Shown in pieces: positions 23,797 through 36,009 of a stretch of DNA of 64,000 nt. The stretch spans positions 4,896,337 to 4,960,336 of the forward strand of contig SMSO01000037.1 of the NCBI GenBank assembly GCA_004764695.1, in the 5' to 3' direction. Made by a program: the position numbers and the translations under genes. The notes below the pieces were generated by a model, which saw only the letters and a program-made list of their open reading frames with translations, did no database searches and was not told where the DNA came from. This DNA is from Schizochytrium sp. TIO01 (Eukaryota > Sar > Bigyra > Thraustochytrida > Thraustochytriidae). Positions within the stretch are counted from its first letter, which is position 1. Each line of letters begins with the position of its first letter.

Positions 23797-26725
23797 TTGG
23801 CTGTGCTTGGGAAAGAGGACCGGGAGGAGGAGGAGGAGGAGGGCGCTGCGCGATCACTCGGTTCTGGGCCGACTGGGGCCTGGCCTCGTACGCTTCTTCC
23901 TTGATCTAGCTCGAATGAGGAAGCGATGGAGAAGAAAAAGTTGGAGTGAGTCCAAGTTGCTGCAGCTTTTGAAGAAACCAGAGGACTTCTGCCTTTTTCA
24001 CCTCCTTTTCGTGAAGATTACTTTAATTAAATAGTAATAGTATATATAGAGAGAGAGAACTCATCCAACTACCCTGTATCATGTTATGAAAAAACAACAA
24101 AACACATTTATATTATGAATTTTCTTTTAAAAAGTTTTTAATGTAGGAAATAACTCAGAGAGAGAAAGAGGGCTTTTAGGGAAGAGTAGAAGTAAAACGA
24201 GCTGGTCGCTGCCAGTTCTATTCTCCTGCAGCAAGGAGGCTTCGTGTATTGAGGCTGTTGGCTATTTGGCTGGCTGGCTGGAAAATAGACTTCAGTTGTC
24301 TGTTACTGCAAACGTTTGGAGGAGCGAGCTCTCTAGAGGTGGGTAGGTGGGTGGGTGGGTTGGTCGATACCTAGACACCTCGACTTCGCCAAGATGCTTC
24401 CAAATTAGTCGCAACGACGGACTTTGAGAAGCCTCGGCCGCCCCTACTGTCTACCTAAGCACTGGTAGGGAAGTACATCACACTACTACAGTTGCGCTGC
24501 ACTGGTGCCAAAATGAAGAATAGCAAAAGAACGAGTGACAGAGGTTTCACCTGATTTCATGTATGTTGCGTGACGTTGGTTGGTTGTTGAAGGGAGACTT
24601 TCCAGGCTCGCCTTTAATCGAATGTTGATCAATCGAGGATGGAAAACTCGACTTTGTTGCGGGTGAAGAAAAGAACTAACTAATTATTCTTTTTACCTTT
24701 GGTTTTTTTGTTATATAACTTAAAACTTTATTTACTTTTTATATAATTAATATGAACGAAAAAAGATGCGTTTTCTATATATGAAATCATTGTTTCTCTT
24801 CCCTCTCTCTCTCTGATAGTCTTGATTCAATGATTGATTCATTAATCGCAGAGACCCAGAGAAACCGAGAGAGACGGCTCTCTGCCCCTTATGTTGGGCG
24901 GCGAAAGCGCAGCTCGTTCAAGACCACATAAGGCAGCTGCAACAGGCCCTCGGCGGTACTAGTGCCGCTCTGGTCCAGGCTCGTACAGGAAGAAAAGCGA
25001 GGAAAGCAGGAAACACATCGGTGCACACCTCAGACTGCAAGCGATGCGGAATCCTTCGTCAAAGTGTCTGTGTGAGTGGGCAGTCAGTAAGAGGTATCTA
25101 GGACCTCTCTCCAGCCAGCTAGTTATAACTAAGGGCGGACTACTTACGCAAGCAAGGAAGTAATTAATTAGGGGTAGCTGTTAAGTTTTCTCGTTTTGTG
25201 AATGTTTGCAGTGAGGATGTTGCCGATGACAGGTTAGATTTTGAGAGCTTGCTTTCTCTTTGGAAACGCGACCTCGCTCACTTCCGTTGGCGGAAAACGT
25301 GGCAGGACAGTGCGGATTCTTGCGGGGAGCAGGTCTCGCCGATGCTCATTTCAAGAAGAATAGACACACCCAAAGACAAGACAAGAACTTTTAAAAGCGA
25401 GTCATTTGAACTTAAATCCGTTCAGAAACCAACTGTTGGTTGAAAACCGCAGTCTTTCATACGTTCTTGTTTGTTTCTTTGTTTCTTTGTTTGCCTTCTT
25501 GCTTGCTTGCTCGTTTGTAAGCCTTATAAATAAACTCTTGCACCATGATCTAAAAGTGGACAGCTCTAGTTTTCTTTCTTTCTTTGAGCAGGCAAGGCAT
25601 CGATTGAGCCGGCGCAGCATCGCTTTCTCCAGCCTCTTGAGCACAGAGCGATCGCGAAAGCGCTTTCAATCTCGAGGTCTTTGCGGTTCTCCCCATCGAA
25701 GATAACTGCGGCCTCTACTGGCGATACCTCCATTCTTTCATGCAAATCTGGCGGCCAGCGAGCTGCGAGCTGAAAAGCGGTGCGCCTGCGAGGCACTGGA
25801 GCGAGCGGAGGACTCTCTGCAGGCGCGGCTGCTCTGAGCGTTGCGTACGCAGAGCTCTCCAGACCCCGGCTCTGTCCACCGGTGACCCGCGAGAGAGAGT
25901 CCAGTTCTCCGCCTATTCTATTCTTCCATCCTTTGAGGTCCTTCCTTCTGAGGCCTGTGCCGTTTGAGACCTTCCAATTTCGGGTTGTCCAGGCGAAGCT
26001 CCTACCTGCCTCCTAGGCTATTCAGTATAACTTAGAACAAGGTTAACCTCATATACTATGTACGACACTTCAGATTGTGCTGGGAAGCACAGCACGCAAG
26101 GCTTGATAGAGGAAGAAGACGAGAGTGGAAGCCTTACGGTGGGCTAGAGTAAGGGGTATGAGGCACCCTGGATGGGCGCTGTGACTCGTAGCCTTCCACT
26201 TAGCTGCAGGCCTAGAGAGAGAGTCGAAGAAAAAAGAAACAACGAAAGGACATGAAGGCGAAGCGGCTCTCTTCCAGCCAGAGAGTCCTTTTCTCTTCTC
26301 CTGCCTGCTTATAAGTAGTGTTTTTATTTAGTTTTATTTATTAAAATTTAATTAAATATAAAAACTTTGTTCAGAGAAAAGAAAGTAGTCAAACGAAAAC
26401 AAGAGCAAGGGGTTGCTTGCTTGGCTACTTTGAGGCCGTCTATGTGGACGCCGGTCTGTGAATTTGAAGCAAGGAAGTAGAAGCCAAGGTGGAGGCGAAG
26501 CGACCCAGCCACGTGAACACCTCCCTCGCATGCACAAGTCCAAGTACCTTGGAGTTCTTCCTTATTTTCCAATGATTGTTAAGTTTTTTTAACCTGTTAT
26601 TAACTATTTTACAATTTAAACACCTCTGTTTTCAACCACTGGCAGGTTGTGTTGTGAATGCATGCCCTCTCCAGCCCCAGCTCGCCCAGCTTCGCCTGTA
26701 ACTGAGAAGGACGCCAACCAACCAA

Positions 26726-26781
26726 GAAAGCAATCAAGAAAGCAATCAAGAAAGCAATCAAGAAAGCAATCAAGAAAGCAA
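26726..26781. repeat. 12-bp tandem repeat (GAAAGCAATCAA), 4-5 copies
   Basis: Four full copies and one partial copy of GAAAGCAATCAA in exact tandem. On the other strand this reads as Phe-Leu-Asp-Cys repeats, a property of the repeat and not of a gene. Confidence 0.95.
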
Positions 26782-27286
26782 GCGCGGTTCGGATAATTGT
26801 TTAGCCGTGAGGCAGATATCGGCAGCGTGCGCGTGGCAACCAAGCCTTCTTCACTCGCAGCTCGCCTGGATTACCGCCGCCGCCGCTCCTAGAGGCGCCT
26901 CGTATGCTTATCCGTAGAACTGATAGATTTTTGCGATCGTTCAGGTGTCTCAAGTGGAACTTGAAAGCCCCGCTGTTCCATTTCCTCCTTCAAGTGACTT
27001 TGGCACTTGCATAAGTAAACACATACATAGATAGGCGCATGTTCTCCCTGAGGAAAAGAACGAACTTGAAGTAAGTGTCACAGTAATGCATCGACTGCGC
27101 TCCGGCCAGTAGGACTGCCTAAGCGCTGCCTAGCAGTGCCGCACAGCAATGAGGGGATGCGAAAGTAACAGGAAAAAGGACACCTCCTCAGGCTTTCGAG
27201 GCTCTTCCAGCCAGAGCCGAGTCCAGCCTGAAGGCAAAGGAAACTGCCGCTTCCAAGCCGCGCCTGGGACAAAACTAGCTAGCAGC

Positions 27287-27314
27287 AGCTTACAGCTTAC
27301 AGCTTACAGCTTAC
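27287..27314. repeat. 7-bp tandem repeat (AGCTTAC)
   Basis: Four tandem copies of AGCTTAC. Confidence 0.9.
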
Positions 27315-27992
27315 AGGTGGCTTCGCAGCGGCCGGCCTCCTCAACGAGATTCTTGCGAGCCTGGGTGGCCTTCGTTCGGCAAAGCAAATATCCCGAGCGA
27401 GCGCTACTGAAAACCATAGCTAAGCGCCTAGCGCCACGCGCCTGCCAGTGCAAACCAACACAAGCCAGCTAGCGAGCCTGCCTAGCAAAGTCCTAGGGAC
27501 CTAGTACGCTCTGTTCTAGAACGTTCGTTCTGTTCCGCCGTGTTCCGTTCCGAAGGTGTCTCCGCTGTTCGAGATCGATGCTCACTCAGCTACCAAGTTC
27601 TGATCGGGCTCCGCCAGGCACCGCGGGATTGTGTGTGGATGTATGCATGCTGCCGAGTACAGGCTTGCGTGGCTTAGGCGTCTGCGTCGAGCAGGGCGGG
27701 GACCTGGCCAGGAAGCAGACGCGGCTGTGGCTGGCCAAGGTTCCCTCGATCGAAGGTTCTTGGAAAGATGTGCAGCTGTTTAGACAGAAAAGCGCCAAGG
27801 TCGTTTGCTATCATCTGTATGGTATTATGTGCTTCACTTCCAATTGTTTTGTTTTGTTTAGTTTTGTTTGTTTATTTGTTTGCTTTGAAAGAACTTTATT
27901 TAAACTATCTTTTGCTGCTTCGCTTACTACAGCTGGAATTGCTTTGTTTGGTTTTTAATAGGGAGGAGCTTATTAGTAGGAGTATGGATAAA

Positions 27993-28046
27993 GGAGAAGA
28001 AGAAGGAAAAGGAGAAGAAGAAGGAAAAGGAGAAGAAGAAGGAAAT
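27993..28046. repeat. 18-bp purine tandem repeat, 3 copies
   Basis: Three copies of GGAGAAGAAGAAGGAAAA, the last with one change. All bases are purines on the + strand. Confidence 0.9.
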
Positions 28047-28118
28047 GGAGAAAAAGAAGAAGTCACTCGGCCACGCAGATAATGGATGGCTCAAGGGCAG
28101 GAGAGGCCGAGTTGACCG

Positions 28119-28134
28119 AGCCAGCCAGCCAGCC

Positions 28135-28181
<47 letters not shown>

Positions 28182-28194
28182 GAGCGAGCGAGCT
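28119..28194. repeat. (CAGC)n-(AAGC)n-(GAGC)n compound microsatellite
   Basis: Three related tetranucleotide runs follow one another (CAGC, then AAGC, then GAGC), each one base different from the next, over about 75 bp. Confidence 0.95.
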
Positions 28195-28669
28195 GAGTCC
28201 GCAGCAGAGAGGAGAGGTGCCGCCGAAATGCATCGCAGGTGGAGCGTGCATGCCTGGACAATGCAGGCCTGCCTCGCTGACCCAGGTGCTGGCAGAGGCG
28301 GAGCCACATTCCTCCACTGATGAGGAGGAAGCAGTGGAAACAATAAGTAGGCAAGTAAGGAAGTACCCATAGATCGACCTTAAGGGGATGCGATAGAGTG
28401 GCGTAGCAGTCGGATAGGGAGCTCTACTGCGGAGTAAATTGACTCTGTTTCTTCTTTTTTAGTTAATGCTCTGCTCGTACTACTACATTGGGTGTGCAGC
28501 TGTTTTTTTTATTGTTGTTGTTTTTTGTTGCTTTTTTGGCTTTTTAATAATAAGTGCTCTGTTGAAGCAGTTTAGTAAGTTTGACTTGAAAACAGAATTG
28601 GAAGAGAAAATATTGTTCAGACAAGGAACCTTGTGCCCTCACGGGGAAACAATACACTCTTCAATTTGA

Positions 28670-29200
28670 CCGAAAAAAGAAAATCGTTATAATGTTTTCT
28701 TTTTTCTTTTATTTTTTAAATGATGATTTATCGTTATTTATATTTTTAATTGTTTCAGATAAAGGTACCTATGAATAATATGGGCAAAACAGGGAGGCAT
28801 CGAGCGATTATTAACTTTTAAAATATTTCTCTCAAGATTAATTACCTTTTTTTAATGAATTCACTTTTGAAAGTTTAGGTTTGCCATCATGTACACATAA
28901 ATATATAGTGAAATGAGGAAGGGGGTTAGCTTGCAAAGAAAAGAAAATAATCATTTTATTTTTAAAAGTTTCTGCACCTATTCTTTCTTCACTGTTAGAA
29001 TTTGAATTATATAGATTTGTTTTTAATGCTCACTCTGACATAAATTATACTTTCACTTTAAATTGAAAAAAAAAAAATAACAAAATCATCTCGACTTTTA
29101 TTTTTATTTTATTTTTTTTATTTTTTCCATTTTATTTCGATTTTATTTCGATTTCGATTATTTTTATTTTTTTTTTAATTAGAAAGCCTCACATCATTCA
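28670..29200. other. Very AT-rich island
   Basis: About 530 bp made largely of A and T, ending in long T/A tracts (29090-29180) with TTTTATTT and TTTCGATT units. It stands out from both flanks. Possible roles are a replication-origin-like or scaffold-attachment segment, or simply relaxed sequence; nothing in it settles this. Confidence 0.6.
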
Positions 29201-29935
29201 CATGATTTGAACCGTACAAGAAAGGAAAGTGCTAACTCCCTTTCAGAAGTAATAGAAAAAAAGTGATTGTGATCTATCTTTTCAAAGAAAGAAACCAGTG
29301 GCATTACTTTATCCTGAGGTGCTGCTTTTACTTTCACGATAGACTGAAGGACGGCCTCAAGTCTCACACGGGAAGAGGCCTCAAAGAGGGCAACTACCTC
29401 AGTGTAGCAGTGATAACACGTCAGTCTCTAGCAATCGATCAACTTGAACCAGCACACCTCTAGCCAGCTAGTGCTACTACCAAGTTCTGAGAGCCCCCTC
29501 TTCATTTAAATAGTGTGACGTTATTGGCGCAAGTAATAGATAAGCAATTACTTACTTGCTTTTGGAAGCAAGGCAGCAGAATCAAGACTGGAGTCGAGTG
29601 ACCTCGTGGTGGGCGCTGAGTGACCTCTATAGAAAGAATCATTGCGCGTTGCAAGAGGCAGAGAGGTACCTAAATAGCTAGCTATAGCTAGAAAAGAGAG
29701 AAAGTGGACTTTGAAAGCAGAGCAAAGAGAAGGGAATGGAAGGTGAAAGAACCTGCCGATTGCACGATTGAAAGCTGAGGTAGAATCCGCGTCGCTTGAT
29801 GCTACTTGCTGTGCCTCGCGTTGCTCTCCATGGCCAGACGTCATGGGTAAAGGAGTGACCCTCTGCTGGACCCTGAGAGTGCTCCGTAGCAAAGCGGGGC
29901 GAATACAGTGCAGGCCTCTGGCCTTTTGACACACC

Positions 29936-29967
<32 letters not shown>
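29936..29967. repeat. (ATCT)n microsatellite
   Basis: Eight tandem TATC units. Confidence 0.9.
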
Positions 29968-32900
29968 GCACGCGCTCACCTTGAGCTAGTAGCCAGCCAT
30001 TCTTAACGCATGTCTGTACAGAGGGAGGATGGCAAAAGGAAGGCTCGCCAAAGGGAGGGCACTTTGCATTGTGCCGTTTGTTTTGCTCCTGTAGACGGAT
30101 GGATTCATCTTCTGATAAATGGGCAGCACCTTGGGAGGGGAAAGGGAGGAGCTGGTTCAACACCATTGCCTACGGTGAGTTTGCACGCATTGCTAGATGA
30201 CGAGAAGCAAAACAGGCAGGGTCGCGGCCCGCAACTGAGATAGCTCCAAAACTCAGTCCATGGTCGTGTTGGACGCTACTGCACCTACCAAAGATGCCTT
30301 GCCTTTCTGCGCTAGTTTCGTTGCTGCACTTGCTTTTGCAACTTCTGCGACCCAGAGAGATATTTGACATCGATTCTGTCTGTGTGAACAAGCTATAGCA
30401 TTGGCAGAAAGCACTTTCCTTAGAGTCTACGGCTCAAGTTGCGCTGGCGGGAAGCTGCTTGTAGCAAGAACCTAGCTTCTCAACTCACCTGCGAATGGAC
30501 TTGGATTTGCCAATCTGCATCACAGGAGCACTTGGGAACACTCCCTTCCTCACTCACTCACTCACTCTCTCTCTCTCTCTCTTTCTCTCACACACCGAAA
30601 TTTCAGACTTCTCTTAGCTTCTCGATACCAGGTACGCTAAGAAGGTGCTCGCTTGCTTGTACTCTGATTTTAGAATACTTAGGCAGAATTAGCAAGTCCA
30701 TGAAAATCAAAGGAAAGCCGGTCTCACTGATCACAGTTTCACAGAGTTAGATGTCAAAACTTTACAGGAACACATCGTCCTGTCGACTTGGTGCATAACG
30801 TGAGCTCCGGGGAAGAGCTGTTTTTTCCTCCTCTTTGAAAACGGTATGCGAGAGCACTAGCTACTGGACACTTGTGCACATTTGCCAACAGCTTCCACTG
30901 TGGTACAATCAGTGGATGCTGGTGAGGTGCATCATTTTAGAAATAAGAAAAGTTGAAATGGAAGGAAACTCATACATTTCGTTACCACCTCTTGTTTTCG
31001 ATGTCAAAGAGCTCACTGAATGCTAGCAGATGCCTAGTCCCCAGTAGGGAGTACGCCGGCTGGCCAAGAGTGGGTAAGTTTCCAGTAGTTTGTTGACTAA
31101 GGAACAGGTCAAGGCATCCAAAGCCTTCTTTGGCTCTGCACTGCGCCACCAGGTCAGGCAAGTGAATCACAATGGCATATTGGCAACAAGAGAGACTTCA
31201 AACACCCACACATAGCAAGTGAAGGGAAAACACCCTGGCGAGACCTGGCGGAACCTGGCGATCCTTGGACCTTAGGAGAAAAGGGGAAAAAGGAAAGAGA
31301 AGAAATCTCCAACAGTGCATCCTCTCCAACAAGAATCATCAGCTCACAAGATTATCAAGCTAAGCCGTGCTGCAGCTTCTTTACAAAGATAATGCCTCTC
31401 CTCACTCACCCTCAGACAAACCGCGCTCATTTTGGTTCCATCACTTCGGAGAAGAAGAAGTGAAGCTAAAAAATGCCTTCCCAATTCCGTCTGATAGTTT
31501 TACTAGATAATTTCCCCTTTTATTTCTATGTTTGTTTTTAAAAGTTGAAGGAATCATCTTTATTCAACGTTATGCTTTCAAGATGCATTTGTCCAACTAA
31601 GCCTTGTTGGAGGGAACGTGACCACGATACCGCACCTTGCTACCAATCCAGCTAGAACTTTCTCTCAACTGAGGCTATCATTTCATACTTTGCATGTCTT
31701 TGTATGACATTGCCTAAAATTCCATCTAAAAATCCCGCATACGTAGTTTTTAAAAGCGAGGTGAGAACCTTTTCTTTTCAATTGTAGCTACCGAGGAATA
31801 GCTTTTAATAGGAAACTATAGAAGTAACAGCATCCCACGCATTTGATGACTTGCAGCGGGAAGCGTACGCGTTTCAGGATTCGCATCAGCTACTTTGGAG
31901 TAGAAAGTGGGGGCGAGGAAGGGGCTAAGTTCCCCAAACACTAGACATCTGCTTTAAATATTACAGTCCTGAGCTGGTGTATAGCAACCCAGCAAGGAAT
32001 TTCCCTTGAGGGTTTTGTCTCTTCAAAAGATGGATTTTTGTTACAGAAAGAAATTTATGACTCAAGGCTCGCACTACTGATTTCTCAGGGGGAAACCTAG
32101 GACGCAGTATACATTCATTGTTCTTGTAGGTATTGTCTTGGTCATTCTATCGAAGAAGAAATAGAACACAGAGTTTTCAATAATAAAATATTACTCACCA
32201 GTGATTTGGCAAATAGAAAAGAGGGGTTGAAGCTTGATTCTATAGCAACACACAGTTTCATGTGTAAAGAAACGTCTCCAAAACAAAACAAAAAAGAGCA
32301 GCTAAAGAGCTGTTGTTGCGTCCAACTGACGTATAATATTCACCAAGTGTAGAGCTCTTAAGTTTGCATAGTAGCCAATGTCCAAGACAGATAAAGAGTC
32401 AGTCTCTGAGAGCTGCGGAAAAGGTGCTAAATCATTCAGTTATCCTCCACATGTTAGCTTACTACTGGGTCTTTGCTGCACGGAGCTCTTCACTGCATGT
32501 CATGTTTCAATTTAAATAGGTTCAGCAGCAACGAATAATAACAAGAACCTACCTTTGCAGCTGCGATAAAGCCTTTATTGTGATTTTAACTTCAAAAGAA
32601 TGTCGCCCGCTGTGCAAGGCTTTCAATAACTCTCCTCAGCATACAAGTGAAAAGGAATAGGTGCATAGACCGATAGGCACTTATTTCCTCCTTTACTTAT
32701 TTCCGTAACCCTCCTTGCACGGCAGGCAAAGAAGACAAGCTATAGCTTTCTTTACGTGTTGTATCGTATGCTAAATAGCTTTCATCTGTGTGAGCTGGCA
32801 TACAAGAAAGCTTCCTGTGTATACCCGATATAGTAAAACTAAACGATCAAAATTCATCGGCCGTTTAAAAAAACTGGCCAAAGTGCGCTCCAGCTGACGT

Positions 32901-34027
32901 GTAGTCCACATGAGTTCTTCAACAAATGAACGTGAGAAAAGGAAAAGAAAAAAAAAAAAAAGGAGTGCCTGTGTTTTCTTTAACTGTTTTCGCTCGTTTT
33001 CCGCAGCACTACGTTTCTTCTTCTTTACTCTTCTTCTTTACCATTAGAACTTACCTTGTAGACAGACCCACTAGAGGCCGAGGAATAAAACGGACGGTTT
33101 TCTAAAACTCTACGGCAGCCGATTGCCAAACGTCAAAACGCTGCTGCTGCTGCTGCGAGTTTCATCTGCTTTTATGCTAGCTGCGTTCCTCTAAATCGTA
33201 ATTGCTGGTCTACACTTTTTCACACCCATATTTTCTTATCACAAGCTGTTTACGAGGTGCTGGTGGCAGATGAAGCAGACGAGTTACCAAGTCAAGAGAT
33301 GCAGTTGCTTACCCTCTACGTGTGGGAAGCATCTTTGGGGGGCACAGCAATTGATTAAACTAAGATTTAGAAAAGAAATTGTAGCAAAGTACAAGCAATG
33401 AGTCTCCACATGACAATTGGGAAAGGATGTCTTAGAGAGCCTCTCGTAAAAAGTTTTTGCAGTATTTCCATCTCGTAACTGACAAAGCTGGAGCGAATGA
33501 CCAAATCTCATGTCGAGACGCGATACGTTAAAGGAATATGTGTCTTACTTATGCGGAGCTCACTATCCACCAGCTTGGTGCAGATACAACAAATCATCTT
33601 TGTATGGACTTGGACTTTAGAAAAGATATGACGTGATAAACTGTAATTAAATTATTCAATCTACAGTCTTCAAAACGAAGCTCAAATAATCAGACAGTTC
33701 AACTTCTCTCTCTCTCCAAGCACAAAAATGCAATGAGCCAGTTCGCCGTTTGATAATCTTTCAACAAACATGTTCTTCACACAGACACGAATGTTCTTGT
33801 TGGACTAGCACCATTGCAAACTGGATTGCGCACTTCATTCTTTGACTTTGATGTTCTTTTCATGTAAGAATGAGGGGCACGCCCGAGACTGATTGCAAAA
33901 GACTTCACTAGACAAAATCCATGTGACACCACTGAAATCATTTTCTGAAGTTTAAAAACTTTATTTATGTTTATTCTTGTCATTTCTTCTCTCCACTCTT
34001 GACATGCTCTGCTGTTTTGCGAAAGTG

Positions 34028-34055
34028 CCCCCCCCCCCCCCCCCCCCAAAAAAAA
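34028..34055. repeat. C20-A8 homopolymer tract
   Basis: Twenty consecutive C followed by eight A. Such long C tracts are rare and error-prone in sequencing, so the exact length is uncertain. Confidence 0.85.
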
Positions 34056-35238
34056 GGTTAATCATAGCTCAGATTTTCGAATTTTCTCTTGATTACTATT
34101 TCAAATTTTCTATTACAAAACACATTAGATTGAAACTCTGGACAACTGCTTAGCTTTGGAATTTCTGAACTTTTCGTTTTTCTTCTTGACATTTTTAATT
34201 ATAAATTTGTTACAGCAACTAGCTTTGTTTGTGAAGCTCGCAGCTCGTGCTAACTGTGTTGTTGTGTGATGGAGGTTTTGAAGTATTGACAATAAAACGT
34301 GTTTGCTGTTCGGGCTGCTTGCTCCATGTAAGGACTCGTTTGGGCGCGTCAGAACTTCACAGGTGACGCGAAATTACTGTTATTTGTTGCATGATATGAT
34401 CATGGTACAAACACCGTTCACTTGGGTTGAGTTGGGGGGTGTCTTAGGATTTCATATTTCTACAATGAAATGAGTCTTTAAAGATCCAGTTTGTCTCGAC
34501 ATGCGAGTGTTTGTATTACGCACTAGCATTCGCCCGTCGCTAAAAACTCGAAATCCAATTTTCAAATGCCCCAAATTATAGACTAGCAGTACCTACTTTG
34601 ATATGTCTATTTTTAAAAGTGTCCAAGGCCATAGACTAGCAAGCACCATCTCTTTTATTGGTCTTTTAGTTCTGGTTTTTACTATTCCGAAATTAGAAAC
34701 AAACATCACCTCATTCGTTGCTTATCTTGTTCACCATCCTCAATCGCACATCATAAATATATACTGAGAACACACATTTTCTTTTGCCTATAATAGAATC
34801 AAATGCAGCCCAGCGATCTATGTACCCCATGTTCTGTACTATGTTCTGGACCATGTTCCTCTCTTCAACGATTCTGCTCTTCATTTTAATACTATCTACC
34901 TAATGCCGTATCACAAGGGCAGCAGTGAAGCGTCGCGAGGCCACCGCTATCCAAAACTATAGTAGTAGTATTAGTAAGTATATATTAGTTAATGGCTTCG
35001 TAGGGTAGTAGATATACCTACTAGGTAGAAAAAATGGCTTTGTATCTATATAACAACGAAGTTGCAAGGAGCACTGTTCTGTGATCAAAGTCCTTCCTTC
35101 ACGCTGAGTCTTCTTCACGCCCGGCAATATCAGCCGGACTTGAAGAAGCTGACGGCAACGTAGAGTCTCGTGCTCTGAACACTGATCTGTGCCCCGAACT
35201 CTAGCTGGTGGACCAAGGGTGCGCCTCTAGCAAGGATC

Positions 35239-36009
35239 ATGACGGACAACGAGGAAGATAAGGTGCGTCTGGACCACGAAGGACGTGACGTTTGGCTTGT
35301 ACGCGTGCCTCCAAGTGTCGCGCGCGCGTGGGATCAAGTAAATGATGAAGATGCTCAACTTGGAAAGCTGCGAATTTATCACGCTCAGGAAGGCGAGAGG
35401 CCGCAAATTACTTTTCATATGACTCAAGGAGCAGTCCCTTCGAAAACCGCGCTCGGCACAACGACGGATTTCACTTTGCAATTCATTGATGGAAAGCCCA
35501 ACCAGCGTATCTTCTCAAAGGGAGATGCAGGTGTAGATTTCCAGGGTGTTGTGGAGCACTCTTTTCTCATGCAACCACTCCGATCTCAAGCGTACCAAGA
35601 TGCTGTGCACAAGCGAGTCCGCCAGCAGGTCGAAAAGGGTCGGCATACGAAGGAGATTGACGGATGGGAGATGATGCGGAGGCAGAAGAAGAACCACATT
35701 GTGCGCATCGAAGACCCTGCAAACAGAAACCTTGGCGCCGGGGAAGATGGCAACGCCAAGAGGAGAAAACTTGACAATTCCGAGGAGTCAAAGCTGCGTG
35801 AGCGTATTTTTGAACTGTTCTCGCGCAAGGATAGTGATGGCAAACGCTTGACCCATTGGACCCTTAAGGATGCCAAGAATGAGCTTGGATTTGGAGAAAC
35901 TCCTGTGCGCAATATCCTGCGCACCCTGTGTATTTATCATCGTGATGGCGACTATGCGCGCACCTACGAGCTCAAGCCCGAATTCAAATCCTCTGCTAGC
36001 AGTTAGACG
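35239..36009 (+). CDS. GTF2F2: Transcription initiation factor TFIIF, beta (RAP30) subunit
   Basis: This 255-residue protein is the small subunit of TFIIF, which binds RNA polymerase II and helps recruit it to promoters and stabilise the pre-initiation complex. Two conserved parts are visible. The N-terminal dimerisation region has the family signature DVWLVRVPPSVARAW (17-31) and then LGKLRIY (41-47). The C-terminal winged-helix DNA-binding domain (about 184-250) has LRERIFELFSRKDSD, WTLKDAKNELGFGETPVRNILRTLCIYHRDGDYARTYELKPEF-type order and ends with the diagnostic YELKPEF (243-249). Length matches the family (about 250). A basic linker (RRQKK, AKRRKL) joins the two parts. The frame is uninterrupted from an ATG at 35239, so no intron is needed. 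It is the first recognised gene after the repeat-rich left region. Identification rests on reading the motifs; I am confident of the family. Confidence 0.92.

Larger units (their letters stand above)
22001..24000. other. GC-richer block unusually dense in tetranucleotide repeats
   Basis: This 2-kb block is richer in G+C than its surroundings and holds at least nine tetranucleotide runs: AAGC twice, GAAA, TAGC, GGAT/GGAG (22676-22710), TGGC (22757-22783), AATG (23176-23192), CAGG/CAGA, and CTTC/CTTT. GGA (23826-23842) and GCTT runs and a GCCTGCTTTGG triplication (23634-23664) are also present. Long open frames on both strands follow from the repeats; none looks like a real protein. Confidence 0.65.
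24001..27992. other. Gene-free stretch
   Basis: No recognisable gene. An AT-rich segment lies at 24680-24770. GC-richer patches lie at 24890-25020, 25600-25990 and 26860-26900. Minor repeats include GGTG units (24339-24360), CTTG/TTTG units (25466-25516) and the two runs listed separately. Confidence 0.6.
28195..35238. other. Gene-free stretch, fewer microsatellites
   Basis: No recognisable gene in about 7 kb. It includes a very AT-rich island (28670-29200), an ATCT run, CTCA/CT runs (30549-30590), an A14 tract near 32947, a CTG run (33141-33157), the poly-C tract at 34028, and a TAG/GTA-rich zone (34960-35035) just before the first recognised gene. Base composition here is closer to that of the gene-bearing right half than the region before 28 kb. 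Confidence 0.55.

Noticed and set aside
23258-23857. 199-codon minus-strand frame
   Set aside because: It runs through CAGA, CTTC/CTTT and GCTT tetranucleotide repeats, has repeat-driven composition (KERKKERKKER) and no recognisable domain.
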